This document shows, piece after piece, positions 1 to 8,734 of a stretch of DNA of 64,000 nucleotides. The stretch comes from Armatimonadota bacterium (GTDB lineage Bacteria > Armatimonadota > Zipacnadia > Zipacnadales > JABUFB01): the NCBI GenBank assembly GCA_013314775.1, contig JABUFB010000002.1, positions 1-64,000 of the forward strand. The letters run 5' to 3'. Both the position numbers and the translations under genes were made by a program. Position 1 is the first letter of the stretch; every line of letters begins with the position of its first letter. The notes under the pieces were generated by a model. That model saw nothing but the letters and a program-made list of their open reading frames with translations. It had not been told where the DNA came from and ran no database searches.

Positions 1-57
1 GCGGAACTGGGCTATCACAGCCTACTTGAACGGTACGAGGCGCTTGCCGCTGCGTGA
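1..57 (+). CDS. C-terminal end of an upstream gene (partial)
   Basis: Frame 1 is open from the first base to a TGA at 55-57 and encodes 18 residues (AELGYHSLLERYEALAAA). The gene starts outside the window. The piece is too short to identify; the 'L-x-x-H-S-L-L-x-R' flavour recalls the end of the 5'-3' exonuclease domain of the PolA family, but this is only a resemblance. A strong hairpin follows at 95-120, which supports a real gene end here. Confidence 0.5.
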   Translation, partial: AELGYHSLLERYEALAAA

Positions 58-94
58 ACCGCCCGGTGCGGACCCGCATGCCGGGTGGTGTGGG

Positions 95-120
95 AGGCGG
101 GGTCGGCAACGACCCCGCCT
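95..120 (+). terminator. GNRA-capped hairpin, probable terminator
   Basis: Perfect 11-bp stem (AGGCGGGGTCG, 95-105, with CGACCCCGCCT, 110-120) closed by a GCAA tetraloop, 38 bases after the stop of the partial upstream gene and before the start of ogt. A second small inverted repeat (CCCGG 62-66 / CCGGG 81-85) precedes it. The downstream tract is only mildly T-rich, so the terminator role is inferred from position and stem strength. Confidence 0.65.
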
Positions 121-164
121 ACCCGATTGATTGTAGGTTTTCGCCCATAGATGGAGATCGGCCG

Positions 165-785
165 ATGAGTGCGAAGAGGAGCAGATCAACAACACGGAAC
201 ACTGGCGGTGACCGCGTGTTCTTATACTGCGTAGTAAAGACGGAGCTGGGCTGGTGTGGGCTATGCAGCCGCGGAAGCGGTCTGTGGCGAACCAGTTCGT
301 TCCAGTCCGAGCCGAACGCCGCCCTGCAAGCCCTCCACCTTCCCGCGGGCGCACGGGAAGACTGCGGGGATCCTCTTCTCAGACGAGCAGCCCAGTGGTT
401 GGCGGGTTTTTCTTGCGGCCGACCGCCGGCAGACTCGGTTCCGCTGGACCTGGCAGACACGACTCAATTCTCACGATCGGTGCTCCAGGAGTGCGCGAAG
501 ATCCCCTTCGGTTCCATTGTTGCGTATCACGAACTGGCGGCCCTGGCGGGCAGCAGCAGGGCTGCGCGGGCAGTGGGGCAGGTCATGCGCCGCAACCCAT
601 TGGCGCCTTTCGTGCCTTGTCATCGCGTCGTCGGCGCGGACGGGATGCTTACAGGCTTTGGTGGGGGCCTGCCACTGAAAGCGCATCTATTGGAGTTGGA
701 GGGCTGGGAGGTGCATCGGGGGCCGGGCGAGAAATGGCGTGTGTCCGTATCGCGGGAGTCTCACTCGATCAAGGCTCGGCGCTAG
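165..785 (+). CDS. ogt: Methylated-DNA--protein-cysteine S-methyltransferase
   Basis: Suicide DNA-repair protein that removes O6-alkyl groups from guanine (and O4-alkyl from thymine) by transfer to its own cysteine. The C-terminal half carries the family signature: an IPFGSIVAYHELA-like segment, RNPLAPFVPCHRVV with acceptor Cys152, and a G-x-G-G-G-L-P-L-K segment before the final helix. The N-terminal half is less conserved, as usual for this family. I chose ATG 165 over upstream in-frame starts because GGAG at 153-156 sits 8 bases before it; this gives 206 aa, close to the family norm. It stands alone, with a terminator before it and a separate promoter after it. The family is certain; the exact start is likely. 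Confidence 0.93.
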   Translation: MSAKRSRSTTRNTGGDRVFLYCVVKTELGWCGLCSRGSGLWRTSSFQSEPNAALQALHLPAGAREDCGDPLLRRAAQWLAGFSCGRPPADSVPLDLADTTQFSRSVLQECAKIPFGSIVAYHELAALAGSSRAARAVGQVMRRNPLAPFVPCHRVVGADGMLTGFGGGLPLKAHLLELEGWEVHRGPGEKWRVSVSRESHSIKARR

Positions 786-886
786 CATCAGTACCGACAA
801 AGCGCGAGAGATCCTTGACAGCTACTCACCGTGAGCGGTCTAGCGAGGAGGCAAGAGAGCGCGATACAGTGCGCTTTTTCGCGCGG

Positions 887-916
887 TTGACTTGCCGGAA
901 GACCTTGCGTTACAAT
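887..916 (+). promoter_or_regulatory. Sigma-70-type promoter for the giant-protein region
   Basis: TTGACT (887-892), an 18-base spacer and TACAAT (911-916), a near-consensus vegetative promoter in the non-coding space between ogt and the first giant gene. Predicted transcription would start near 923, leaving a leader of roughly 300 nt. Confidence 0.65.
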
Positions 917-1226
917 GGCCAAACAACTATCTGTACCCGCGAGACGCCTGGGGTGACAGGGCATCATTGCGCCTGCTTCCCGGGCCAGCGTACGCGGCTT
1001 GGGATCATGGCCCCATCCGGGGCCTCGTAGCCAACCATCTTGACGGCCGCACCGCTCCGGCAGGACGCGGCGCATTGCCCGCGTGGTTGGCCGCAGGTCT
1101 GTTCTATGTATTGGGGCGTTTGGTGCCGACAAGCCGGTTGGGGGTCGGTTGCGTAAGGGGTAGGCCGTTCTCACGAAGTACGGTCTCGGTTTGACCATGC
1201 AGCAGCAGCCGAGGAGGCCATTGATT
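917..1226 (+). other. Long structured 5' leader of the first giant gene
   Basis: No convincing gene lies here. It holds a hairpin GGCCCC/GGGGCC (1009-1014 / 1019-1024, 4-base loop) and an 8-bp long-range pairing GCCAACCA/TGGTTGGC (1030-1037 / 1084-1091) enclosing a G/C-rich loop, then AGGAGG at 1212-1217. I could not match it to a known riboswitch class. The RNA structure is inferred from the inverted repeats only. Confidence 0.4.
1212..1217 (+). promoter_or_regulatory. Ribosome binding site AGGAGG that sets the start at GTG 1227
   Basis: A full AGGAGG lies 9 bases before GTG 1227. An upstream ATG at 1197 in the same frame has no recognisable ribosome binding site and would put ten extra residues ahead of the signal peptide. 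Confidence 0.7.
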
Positions 1227-4200
1227 GTGCGCACCTCCAAGTACCGAGTTCACCACGTGGCTCTTGCAGCAACACTCCCCTTGCTCGTCCTCGCGATGGG
1301 ATTGTTCCCAACGGGCACCGCGTCCGCAGCGAGCATCGACGGGGTGTGGGTCTGGCCCCAGACCGCGAGCACTAACTCCTGCCGCTGGATTCGCATCCAG
1401 ATCGGCGTGAGCACCTCGGAAGAGGTCTATTCCGTCTCATTGAGCGGCGTCAGCCCGGCCGACAGCTACGCCCCCAACTCGGGCATGCCCATCGGAACCG
1501 TGCTTCAGGGCGGTTTCAGCGGGCTTTCCGGGCGCACCAACACGGACACAACGGTCCTCTACGCGCCCAATCGAACTGTACGCTACTTCACCATAGGACC
1601 ATTCGTCGGCTCCCTGAACGCCTTCGGCCAGCGTCCTGCGGACTGGCCTTACGTGATAGGCTACCTCGCCAGTCCGGGCACCAACACCACTCAGCCGGTG
1701 AACGCGACCACCCACACGGTGGGCTTCACAGTCCTGACCTACAACACATCGGACAACAGTATCTCCACCACTGTCCTGAACACGACGACGGGCTATCGTA
1801 CTGTTCACGACAATGACGACTACCTGGACTGGAACCGCCCCGACGGTTCCGGCGGCAACATCGACCCCCTCCGCGTAGGTCCGGTCGAGGTGCTTTCCGA
1901 CAGCGGCAGTGGCAGTTCCGCTTTTACCTTCCGGGTGCGCTACACCTCCGGTCTTTACTCGGGCATAAACATGGAGCCCCTGTGGAGGACCGACGAGACC
2001 TTCCCCAACGATGGTAGTGCAGGCTTCTGGGATCGGTCCCGGGGCTTCCCGCAGCAGCGGAGCGGGCCTGACAGCGTCCGCCAGTTCAACTGGCTGTATG
2101 GTCGGACAACGGATCCGTGGCTAGATCAGGTGGGTTACGCCCGCGCGGAGTTCGATCAGCGTGGCGCCGTAGAACCCCGGATCATGCTGGTCATCGACGG
2201 CAAACACTGGGCACCACACTACATGATCCCAGAGGAGCCCAGTGACACGAACTACACGGATGGTGCGTTGTACACTTATACCATCCGCCCCACGGACTTC
2301 ATGAATTTCATCGACAACATCTTCCTGTTCCCCTTTGACCTTCCAGGCCAGGACTTGTGGGACAATTGGGCCGTGCGCATAGCCGGCACCCCTGCATCCA
2401 ATAACTATGTGTCGATGACCGCCGGTCCGCACACCTATGAGTTCTGGGCGACCGACGACTTCGCACCCGTGCGCAACAGGGCGTGGGTTCAGGTGGGCTG
2501 GCCAGGCAACGACGCGCATGTTGAGTACATGGAACGAGCCGCACCCGAGCCCAGGCGCGTGGACGGCCTGCGCTCAGCGCTGAAGCGCGGCCGCATCAGC
2601 GTCTACAACGAGCAGCAGGGTGGCGCAGCCTACACCTTCGACGAGCTGCGGCGGTTCAATGACGTGTCCGTAGACCAGCCGGACCCGTACGGCTACACGC
2701 TCAAGTCCCACAACGCCTCCACCAATGCTGACCTGCCCTCGGACCTGGAGGCCCTGGGCAGCGCCAACGTTGCGACCTCTCTGCGTAAGTTCCCGAACGT
2801 AAACCCGGTCCTGACCGCTCACCCGTTCTTCGGGATAACCCACCGCGAGGGCGGCATTACAACGCCTTTGCCGGCAGCCACCACTGCCTGGGGGACACCC
2901 GATTTCACTTCGGTGGGCGTGAACAACCCGTCAGTGTCCGGGGGCTATATCGACAATGCGATCCCGAATAATGCCTACATTCCGGGCGCAAACATCGGCG
3001 CATTGCCGAACCCCTTCGAGGCCGAGACTGGTGCCGGCCCGGAGCCACCGAACGGGCCGTGGAAATACACGAACGACGACACGATCCTCCCGAACTTCGC
3101 GAATATCTGGAACGAGCTTGCTTCGACGCCGTTCCGCGGAGGCAAGTGGACCCGGGGAACCAACTACACCTTGCGGGTGAATTACTGGCACTCCGAGAAC
3201 GTGGCGCCACGCTTCATGCGGGTGTATATCCGGCGCAATACCCCGGACCCCGCGAATCCCGGTGCGGCTCCGGGCCAGTGGTTCGCCTACACCATGGAGA
3301 ACGCGGACAACGACGCCCGGTATGACAACGGCGCCGTGTTCCAGTACCAGGCCACCCCTGACCAGCTTCCCACGAACAGCTCCCGCAGTGGCGGCGGCGT
3401 GGGCGAGTACAACTACTATTTCGAGGCCAATGACGGGACCCGGACGGCTATCTTCCCGAATCGCCCGGACGCGTACCAGGGCATCAACGATCCGGGCGAC
3501 ATCGGCGTGCCGTCCGGCCCCGAGGGCCAGGATTACTACTGGTTCCGTGTGAACCAGAGACCGATCCTCAGCGAGAACTCGGTGACCCCCACCGTAGGCA
3601 ACGCCGGAGACCCCTTCACATTCAGGGTCAAATACACCGACCCGGACGGCGAAGCGGGCAATCCTAACGCCAAAGGTGACCGGCCGTTCATTGCCCACCT
3701 GTACGTTGACCTGTACGGCGACCAGTACGGACAGCATTCTGTCACGGCGGCGCCGGCCAACGAGTTCACGCTGGAATACCAGAACGCAAAGGGGCACGTC
3801 TTCGCCACAAACGAACTGGCCGGCCTGTATGTGGTGTTCGAGGATGGCGCAGCTGTTCGCGAGATCTATCGGATCGCGGGGAACAACGGCAACACAATCA
3901 ACCTGGTCTCCAACGCCTCCGATCCCGACCATCCGGGTTCTGTTCAGACCGACGGTGTCCAGGACGGAGATTTGTTCTATATCGCGCAGCGGACCGCGAT
4001 GGACCGGGATACTTCGAGCGCCAATGCCGCCGACTATGATGGCGACTACACCAACGGCGAAGTATACGTGTTCAATACGGGCACGAACATGATCCTGGGG
4101 CCCGGGAACCACCGTTATTTCTTCCGCTTCGCCGACGACTGGGGCGAGTGGATCTACCCAGGCCAGACGGATGTGCATGTGGAGGGCGAATACGTGCGGT

Positions 4201-7200
4201 TCCCGAACGCTCGGGAGTTCTCGGGGCCGCAGGTCATTGAGAACCGGGCGCCGGAGCTGGTGGACTTCCGCTTCCTGCCCCAGGATGTGGGCGCGGCTCC
4301 GGACGGAAGCACTTCGACGCCGTTCATTTTCTACGTCACTTACGTCGATCGGGACAATGATCCGCCGGCGTTCATCCGGCTCGAGCTCGATGGCGGCACC
4401 ACGCTCAACATGTTCCCGGAGGACGCAAGCGACAAGGTCTACACCGACGGTGCGGTCTACCGCACGGCCGCGATTCAACTTACCGAGGGCCAGCACTTCA
4501 TGCGGGCGCAGGCATCGGATGCCGAACTGCGCTTCCCGCCGGCCACGGCCTACCCGCCCGGCGATCCGCTGCCCTTCATGGGCCCGGTTGCGACGGTCGC
4601 AGGCCCAGTCAGCTCCGCCACGGTCCTGCCCTATACGGTGGGTGGCAAGACCTTCCCAGACGGCCGATATGACAGTGGCGGGGTGACCATCCGCATGCTG
4701 TCCGGTGCCGCCGCAGGGAAGACCTATACCATCGCGTCCAATGCCGGGTCGAACCTGACCCTCACAGCCGGCGCAGACCTGATCGCGGACGCTGTTGCCG
4801 ACGGTGACCAGTTCATCTTCGACGCCGCACCCGGACCGAAGGTGGCTGCGAACACGCCACCGCAGCTCATTTTCCCGGCGGACGATGCCGACTACAACCC
4901 GGATCCCAACGCCCTGGAGCTGCCGGGCCTGGAGCCTGACTCTGGTGTGCCGGAAGACCTCGGCACCGTACCGCCGACGCAGGCAACCACCTTCACCTAT
5001 CGGGTCATCTATATCGACAACGACCAGTTCGCGGGCGTCCGCGGCAACCCGCCTGCCTACGTTCAAGTCTACATCGACAGCGTCGCGTATACCATGAGTC
5101 CGGTCGACCCAACCGATACCGACTACACCACGAACGGTCGCGGCGCTGAGTACATTCTTACGGTGCCGGACCGCGGTGCTTCGCCGCCCATCCCTCCGCT
5201 GATCGAGGGTACGCCACATACCTACTTCTTCGTGGCCTCGGACGGGCTGGACACGGCGCGGCTGCCCGCACTGGGAACGGTGACAGACGACCGGTATGAC
5301 GGGCCGATCGTTGACGGCAGGCCCGACCCGCCGCAGCAGCTGTTCGTCACGGACACGCCCAATGACAACGGCAACTCCATGCAGTGGCAGTTCAACGCCT
5401 CCCTCGACGATGGTGGCGGCGCTGACGACGTCGTGGAGTACCACCTGTACCGGAACACCACGGGTGTGCCCTTCGCCGACCCGCCGATCCTGGTCATTCC
5501 GGCCGACAACTCGCCGTCATACGCCGGACAAGACCCGCCATCGCCCGCGGTTGATACCGGTCTGCAAAAGGGCGTCGCTTACTTCTACACCGTCCGGGCC
5601 TACGATGGCCCGAGCATCGACCAGGACCGCGACGGACTGCCCGACCGGCTGCCCGACGATGGCTCCGGCGTGCCGCAGTACGTGCCGATTGATCCACTCG
5701 ACCAGTCCTTTGACTCCAATGTCGAGGGCCCGGTGACGCCGGAAGACAACATCCCGCCTGGCGCGCCGACCTTCTTGGCTGCAGTCAATCCAGGACTGGG
5801 CGGCACCATCGAGCTGAACTGGGGCGCCTCTCCTGACGACGGCACCGGCGGACAAGATGTGGTCGAGTACCGCATCTACCGCGCGACCGACCAGGCAGAC
5901 CTTCAGACCGGGCCTCCGCTGGTCGTTATTCCCGCGGGGGAGACCGAGTACGTTGATCTGACCGCGGTTGATGGAACTGACTACTGGTACGGCATCACCG
6001 CGTGGGACGGAGCCAATGAGTCCGTACTCGTTCCGGCTGATCCGAGCCCGATCGCTTCCTCCGACGCCGCGCCGCCGGAAATCATCAACCTGGTTCCGGC
6101 CAACGGAGACATTGACGTGCCGACGGATACAAACATCCAGTTCGACCTGCGTGACACCGGCGCGGGTATCGACATCAGAAGCCTGAAGATGACCGTCACC
6201 GTGGGCGGAGTCGACACTGACCTGACCGCGAATGACCTGACGATCACCAACCTCAACGGCATCACGCGGGTGGTGTACGACCCACCGGTGGACTTCTCCT
6301 ATCTGGTCTCCGTCGGGGTGCATATCGAGGTGAGCGACCAGGCCGGGGATCCCACCGCGAACCCCGTGGAGCCGCCCAACAGTGCTACGCTCGACTACCG
6401 GTTCACCATCATCGGTCCTCCGGTGTACGCCATCGAGGGCACAATCATCGACCCGGACGACCTGGGGAGCACGATCCCCGACGTCCTGAAGGACATCACG
6501 GTCCGGGCATATCCCGTTGGTGGCGGCATGTTCCTGCAGACGAAGACGGATGAGAACGGGAACTACCGGATCGACGGGCTCGCCGCGGGCGAGTACTACG
6601 TGAAGCCCTTCAAGCGCGGACTGGCCTTCACCCCGGACCAGAGCGTTCCGCTCACCGTTCCGCCTTCTCCGCAGCGGGCCGACTTCACTGCGCGCCGCGG
6701 TTACGACATCGGCGGGACGATTACCGATAAGGACGGCAATCCTCTGGCGGATGTCCGGGTATCCAACGGCGTGACCGAAGTCAGCACCAACGCTGACGGC
6801 GAGTGGGTCATACAGGACGCCGGCGCCGACACCTACACTGTCATCCCGCTGAAGGACGGCTACAACTTCACACCGGTGAGTCGCGACGTCACCGTTCCGT
6901 CGGCCGACATGGACCAGATCGATTTCGTCGGTGACGTGGAGCGGTATTTCGTGAGCGGCAATATCAAGTCGTCGGCCGGCGCGCGCCTGGGTGGCATACT
7001 GGTCGAGGTGTACGATGACAACGGCCAGAAAGTCATCTTCCGGGACGCCAACAACAACATCATCGAGCACCGCACCTCCGCAAGCGGCGACTACTTCATC
7101 GACGGCCTCGCCGCGGGCTTCTATTCGATCCGTCCCACAGACCCTGACTGGGTATTCGATCCGGTTAGCCGCGACATCAATGTGGCCTCCGACCGCAACG

Positions 7201-8516
7201 ACGTGGGCTTCATCGGCCTGCCGCTGTACCGCTTCACTCTTGCGCCGGGCCTGGACATGGTCGCGCTGCCCATTACGCCGCGGGACCTCAACCCGGCCAA
7301 TAACGTTCCGGCAGGCGTTGATATCGCCCGCTGGGATCCGACCATGCCAGACACGGTGGTCGACAAGTATCTCAAGGGCGACCAGGGCGCGCCCGTTCCG
7401 GCTCAGTACCAGATGTTGCCCGGGCGGTCCTTCTGGATGCGCAACAACAACGCTGCACCTGTCGTGCTGGCGATCCCTGATGAGCCGGTGGACACGACCA
7501 TCGACTTCAGCCTCGGCCTGGAGCGCGGCTGGAACATGGCCGGTAACATGTACGACGCCGATCTGCCCTGGAGCAAGCTGAGCATCACGCCCGGAGAGCC
7601 CGTGCGCGACTACGGCTTCCTGTACAACAAGGCCACCAACAACTATGACTTGATCACCGACATTCCGGGTCTTGGCACGCAGACAGTGATCCCCAGGAAC
7701 GCCGGCTTCTGGATCAAGTCCGACCAGAAGCGGACCGTCACAGTGAAAGCTGTGGCCACGAGCGACGCCACAAGCGCCCAGCCCGCCGCGCTGGAACTGG
7801 GCGAGAACGACTTCCTGGTGCCTATCGTCGCCCGGGCAGATCGCTGCGCGGACACAATGAGTGTCGCCGGGGTCCTGACGTCATCCTCGGACGACATCCG
7901 GATCGAGAACCCGCCGGCAGTATCGCCCTACGTGGACGTGTACTTCGTGAAACCGAGCGGGGAACGCCTGGCGTGTGAGGTCCGCTCGGCTGCTGCTGAA
8001 ACCCAGAGTTGGGACTTCGTCGTGGCGACGGACCTGCCCGGCGCCAAAGTGGAGCTGACCCTGCCTGATCTGTCAAGCGTCCCGGCGGACAAGACCGTCT
8101 GGCTGGTGGATCAGGCATCAGGCAAGCGCCTCTACGCGCGGACGCTGTCGGCGTACGGCTACACCGCGGATGGCAAAGGGCTGCGCAGGTTTACCCTCGA
8201 GGTCGCGCCGAAGAGCGCCGCCGGCCTTGTCATCAGCGCCGGAACCGCCAGCCAGTCCGGTGAGCGGGCATCGGTCAGCTACACCCTGAGCGCGCCCGCA
8301 ACTACCACGGTGAGCATTCTGAATATCGCCGGGCGCGCGGTCCGCGTGCTGCAGACGGGCGCGGTTGCGTCGGCGGGCGTGAACACGGTCGCCTGGGACC
8401 TGCGAAGCGACAGCGGCACCCGGGTCCCTGCCGGCCGGTACCTGGTCCGCATAGAGGCGCTCGCCGACAACGGTCAGGCCGCCTCGACGGTGGTAACGAT
8501 GCAAGTCAACCGCTGA
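1227..8516 (+). CDS. Giant exported modular protein with FlgD-like C-terminal domain
   Basis: 2429 aa, probably surface-exposed or secreted; no enzymatic domain recognised. From GTG 1227 the N-terminus is a clear signal peptide: basic start, hydrophobic VALAATLPLLVLAMGLF, then ASAA near residue 34. The first 1350 residues are Asp/Pro/Tyr-rich beta-type repeats, several containing 'PF-F-V-Y-D-D' segments and a 'YTDGAVY' element. Two fibronectin-III-like domains follow (about 1366 and 1508), a Big_5-like Ig domain (about 1613) and three carboxypeptidase-regulatory-like domains (about 1733, 1826, 1906) each with a 'G-x-Y-x-I-x-x-L-x-x-G-x-Y' core. A shared module (about 2001-2340) and a FlgD-like Ig domain (about 2340-2429) close the protein, both paralogous to the next gene. 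Calcium-binding Asp loops are frequent. Role inferred: adhesion or extracellular matrix. Confidence 0.88.
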   Translation: MRTSKYRVHHVALAATLPLLVLAMGLFPTGTASAASIDGVWVWPQTASTNSCRWIRIQIGVSTSEEVYSVSLSGVSPADSYAPNSGMPIGTVLQGGFSGLSGRTNTDTTVLYAPNRTVRYFTIGPFVGSLNAFGQRPADWPYVIGYLASPGTNTTQPVNATTHTVGFTVLTYNTSDNSISTTVLNTTTGYRTVHDNDDYLDWNRPDGSGGNIDPLRVGPVEVLSDSGSGSSAFTFRVRYTSGLYSGINMEPLWRTDETFPNDGSAGFWDRSRGFPQQRSGPDSVRQFNWLYGRTTDPWLDQVGYARAEFDQRGAVEPRIMLVIDGKHWAPHYMIPEEPSDTNYTDGALYTYTIRPTDFMNFIDNIFLFPFDLPGQDLWDNWAVRIAGTPASNNYVSMTAGPHTYEFWATDDFAPVRNRAWVQVGWPGNDAHVEYMERAAPEPRRVDGLRSALKRGRISVYNEQQGGAAYTFDELRRFNDVSVDQPDPYGYTLKSHNASTNADLPSDLEALGSANVATSLRKFPNVNPVLTAHPFFGITHREGGITTPLPAATTAWGTPDFTSVGVNNPSVSGGYIDNAIPNNAYIPGANIGALPNPFEAETGAGPEPPNGPWKYTNDDTILPNFANIWNELASTPFRGGKWTRGTNYTLRVNYWHSENVAPRFMRVYIRRNTPDPANPGAAPGQWFAYTMENADNDARYDNGAVFQYQATPDQLPTNSSRSGGGVGEYNYYFEANDGTRTAIFPNRPDAYQGINDPGDIGVPSGPEGQDYYWFRVNQRPILSENSVTPTVGNAGDPFTFRVKYTDPDGEAGNPNAKGDRPFIAHLYVDLYGDQYGQHSVTAAPANEFTLEYQNAKGHVFATNELAGLYVVFEDGAAVREIYRIAGNNGNTINLVSNASDPDHPGSVQTDGVQDGDLFYIAQRTAMDRDTSSANAADYDGDYTNGEVYVFNTGTNMILGPGNHRYFFRFADDWGEWIYPGQTDVHVEGEYVRFPNAREFSGPQVIENRAPELVDFRFLPQDVGAAPDGSTSTPFIFYVTYVDRDNDPPAFIRLELDGGTTLNMFPEDASDKVYTDGAVYRTAAIQLTEGQHFMRAQASDAELRFPPATAYPPGDPLPFMGPVATVAGPVSSATVLPYTVGGKTFPDGRYDSGGVTIRMLSGAAAGKTYTIASNAGSNLTLTAGADLIADAVADGDQFIFDAAPGPKVAANTPPQLIFPADDADYNPDPNALELPGLEPDSGVPEDLGTVPPTQATTFTYRVIYIDNDQFAGVRGNPPAYVQVYIDSVAYTMSPVDPTDTDYTTNGRGAEYILTVPDRGASPPIPPLIEGTPHTYFFVASDGLDTARLPALGTVTDDRYDGPIVDGRPDPPQQLFVTDTPNDNGNSMQWQFNASLDDGGGADDVVEYHLYRNTTGVPFADPPILVIPADNSPSYAGQDPPSPAVDTGLQKGVAYFYTVRAYDGPSIDQDRDGLPDRLPDDGSGVPQYVPIDPLDQSFDSNVEGPVTPEDNIPPGAPTFLAAVNPGLGGTIELNWGASPDDGTGGQDVVEYRIYRATDQADLQTGPPLVVIPAGETEYVDLTAVDGTDYWYGITAWDGANESVLVPADPSPIASSDAAPPEIINLVPANGDIDVPTDTNIQFDLRDTGAGIDIRSLKMTVTVGGVDTDLTANDLTITNLNGITRVVYDPPVDFSYLVSVGVHIEVSDQAGDPTANPVEPPNSATLDYRFTIIGPPVYAIEGTIIDPDDLGSTIPDVLKDITVRAYPVGGGMFLQTKTDENGNYRIDGLAAGEYYVKPFKRGLAFTPDQSVPLTVPPSPQRADFTARRGYDIGGTITDKDGNPLADVRVSNGVTEVSTNADGEWVIQDAGADTYTVIPLKDGYNFTPVSRDVTVPSADMDQIDFVGDVERYFVSGNIKSSAGARLGGILVEVYDDNGQKVIFRDANNNIIEHRTSASGDYFIDGLAAGFYSIRPTDPDWVFDPVSRDINVASDRNDVGFIGLPLYRFTLAPGLDMVALPITPRDLNPANNVPAGVDIARWDPTMPDTVVDKYLKGDQGAPVPAQYQMLPGRSFWMRNNNAAPVVLAIPDEPVDTTIDFSLGLERGWNMAGNMYDADLPWSKLSITPGEPVRDYGFLYNKATNNYDLITDIPGLGTQTVIPRNAGFWIKSDQKRTVTVKAVATSDATSAQPAALELGENDFLVPIVARADRCADTMSVAGVLTSSSDDIRIENPPAVSPYVDVYFVKPSGERLACEVRSAAAETQSWDFVVATDLPGAKVELTLPDLSSVPADKTVWLVDQASGKRLYARTLSAYGYTADGKGLRRFTLEVAPKSAAGLVISAGTASQSGERASVSYTLSAPATTTVSILNIAGRAVRVLQTGAVASAGVNTVAWDLRSDSGTRVPAGRYLVRIEALADNGQAASTVVTMQVNR

Positions 8517-8564
8517 TTTTCCGGCGGTCCGCACCTAAATGCGAAGACATTACGCGCAAGAACG

Positions 8565-8601
8565 GGCCTGGATGCCTCTGCGGCAAGGGAGCATCCAGGC
8601 C
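8565..8601 (+). repeat. 11-bp perfect inverted repeat between the two giant genes
   Basis: GGCCTGGATGC (8565-8575) and GCATCCAGGCC (8591-8601) flank a 15-base loop, 49 bases after the stop of the first giant gene. No T-tract follows, so it could be a transcript-stabilising or attenuating hairpin rather than a simple terminator. The remaining spacer to the next gene is about 130 bases and contains no gene I can support. Confidence 0.6.
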
Positions 8602-8734
8602 ATAGGCACATGACGCAAAACCGCCCGGGCAACGCCTCGAGTGGCGGCGGCTGGATGCGGCGGCGAGACGCGGGCAGGCTGTACAACGGCTGGGGACTTG
8701 CACGCAGTCGTCGGATAGTCAAGGAGGAACACAG

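Noticed and set aside
892-1194. 100-residue open frame with TTG start between ogt and the first giant gene
   Set aside because: It overlaps the promoter and structured leader, has no ribosome binding site and no recognisable family.
2931-5444. 837-residue open frame on the minus strand inside the first giant gene
   Set aside because: Antisense shadow produced by high GC and strong codon bias; composition is Arg/Val-rich with no domain motif, while the plus frame has clear repeats.
8605-8660. Possible c-di-GMP (GEMM) riboswitch
   Set aside because: Only a GACGCAAAACC-like piece is present; the paired GEMM helices around it are not visible.
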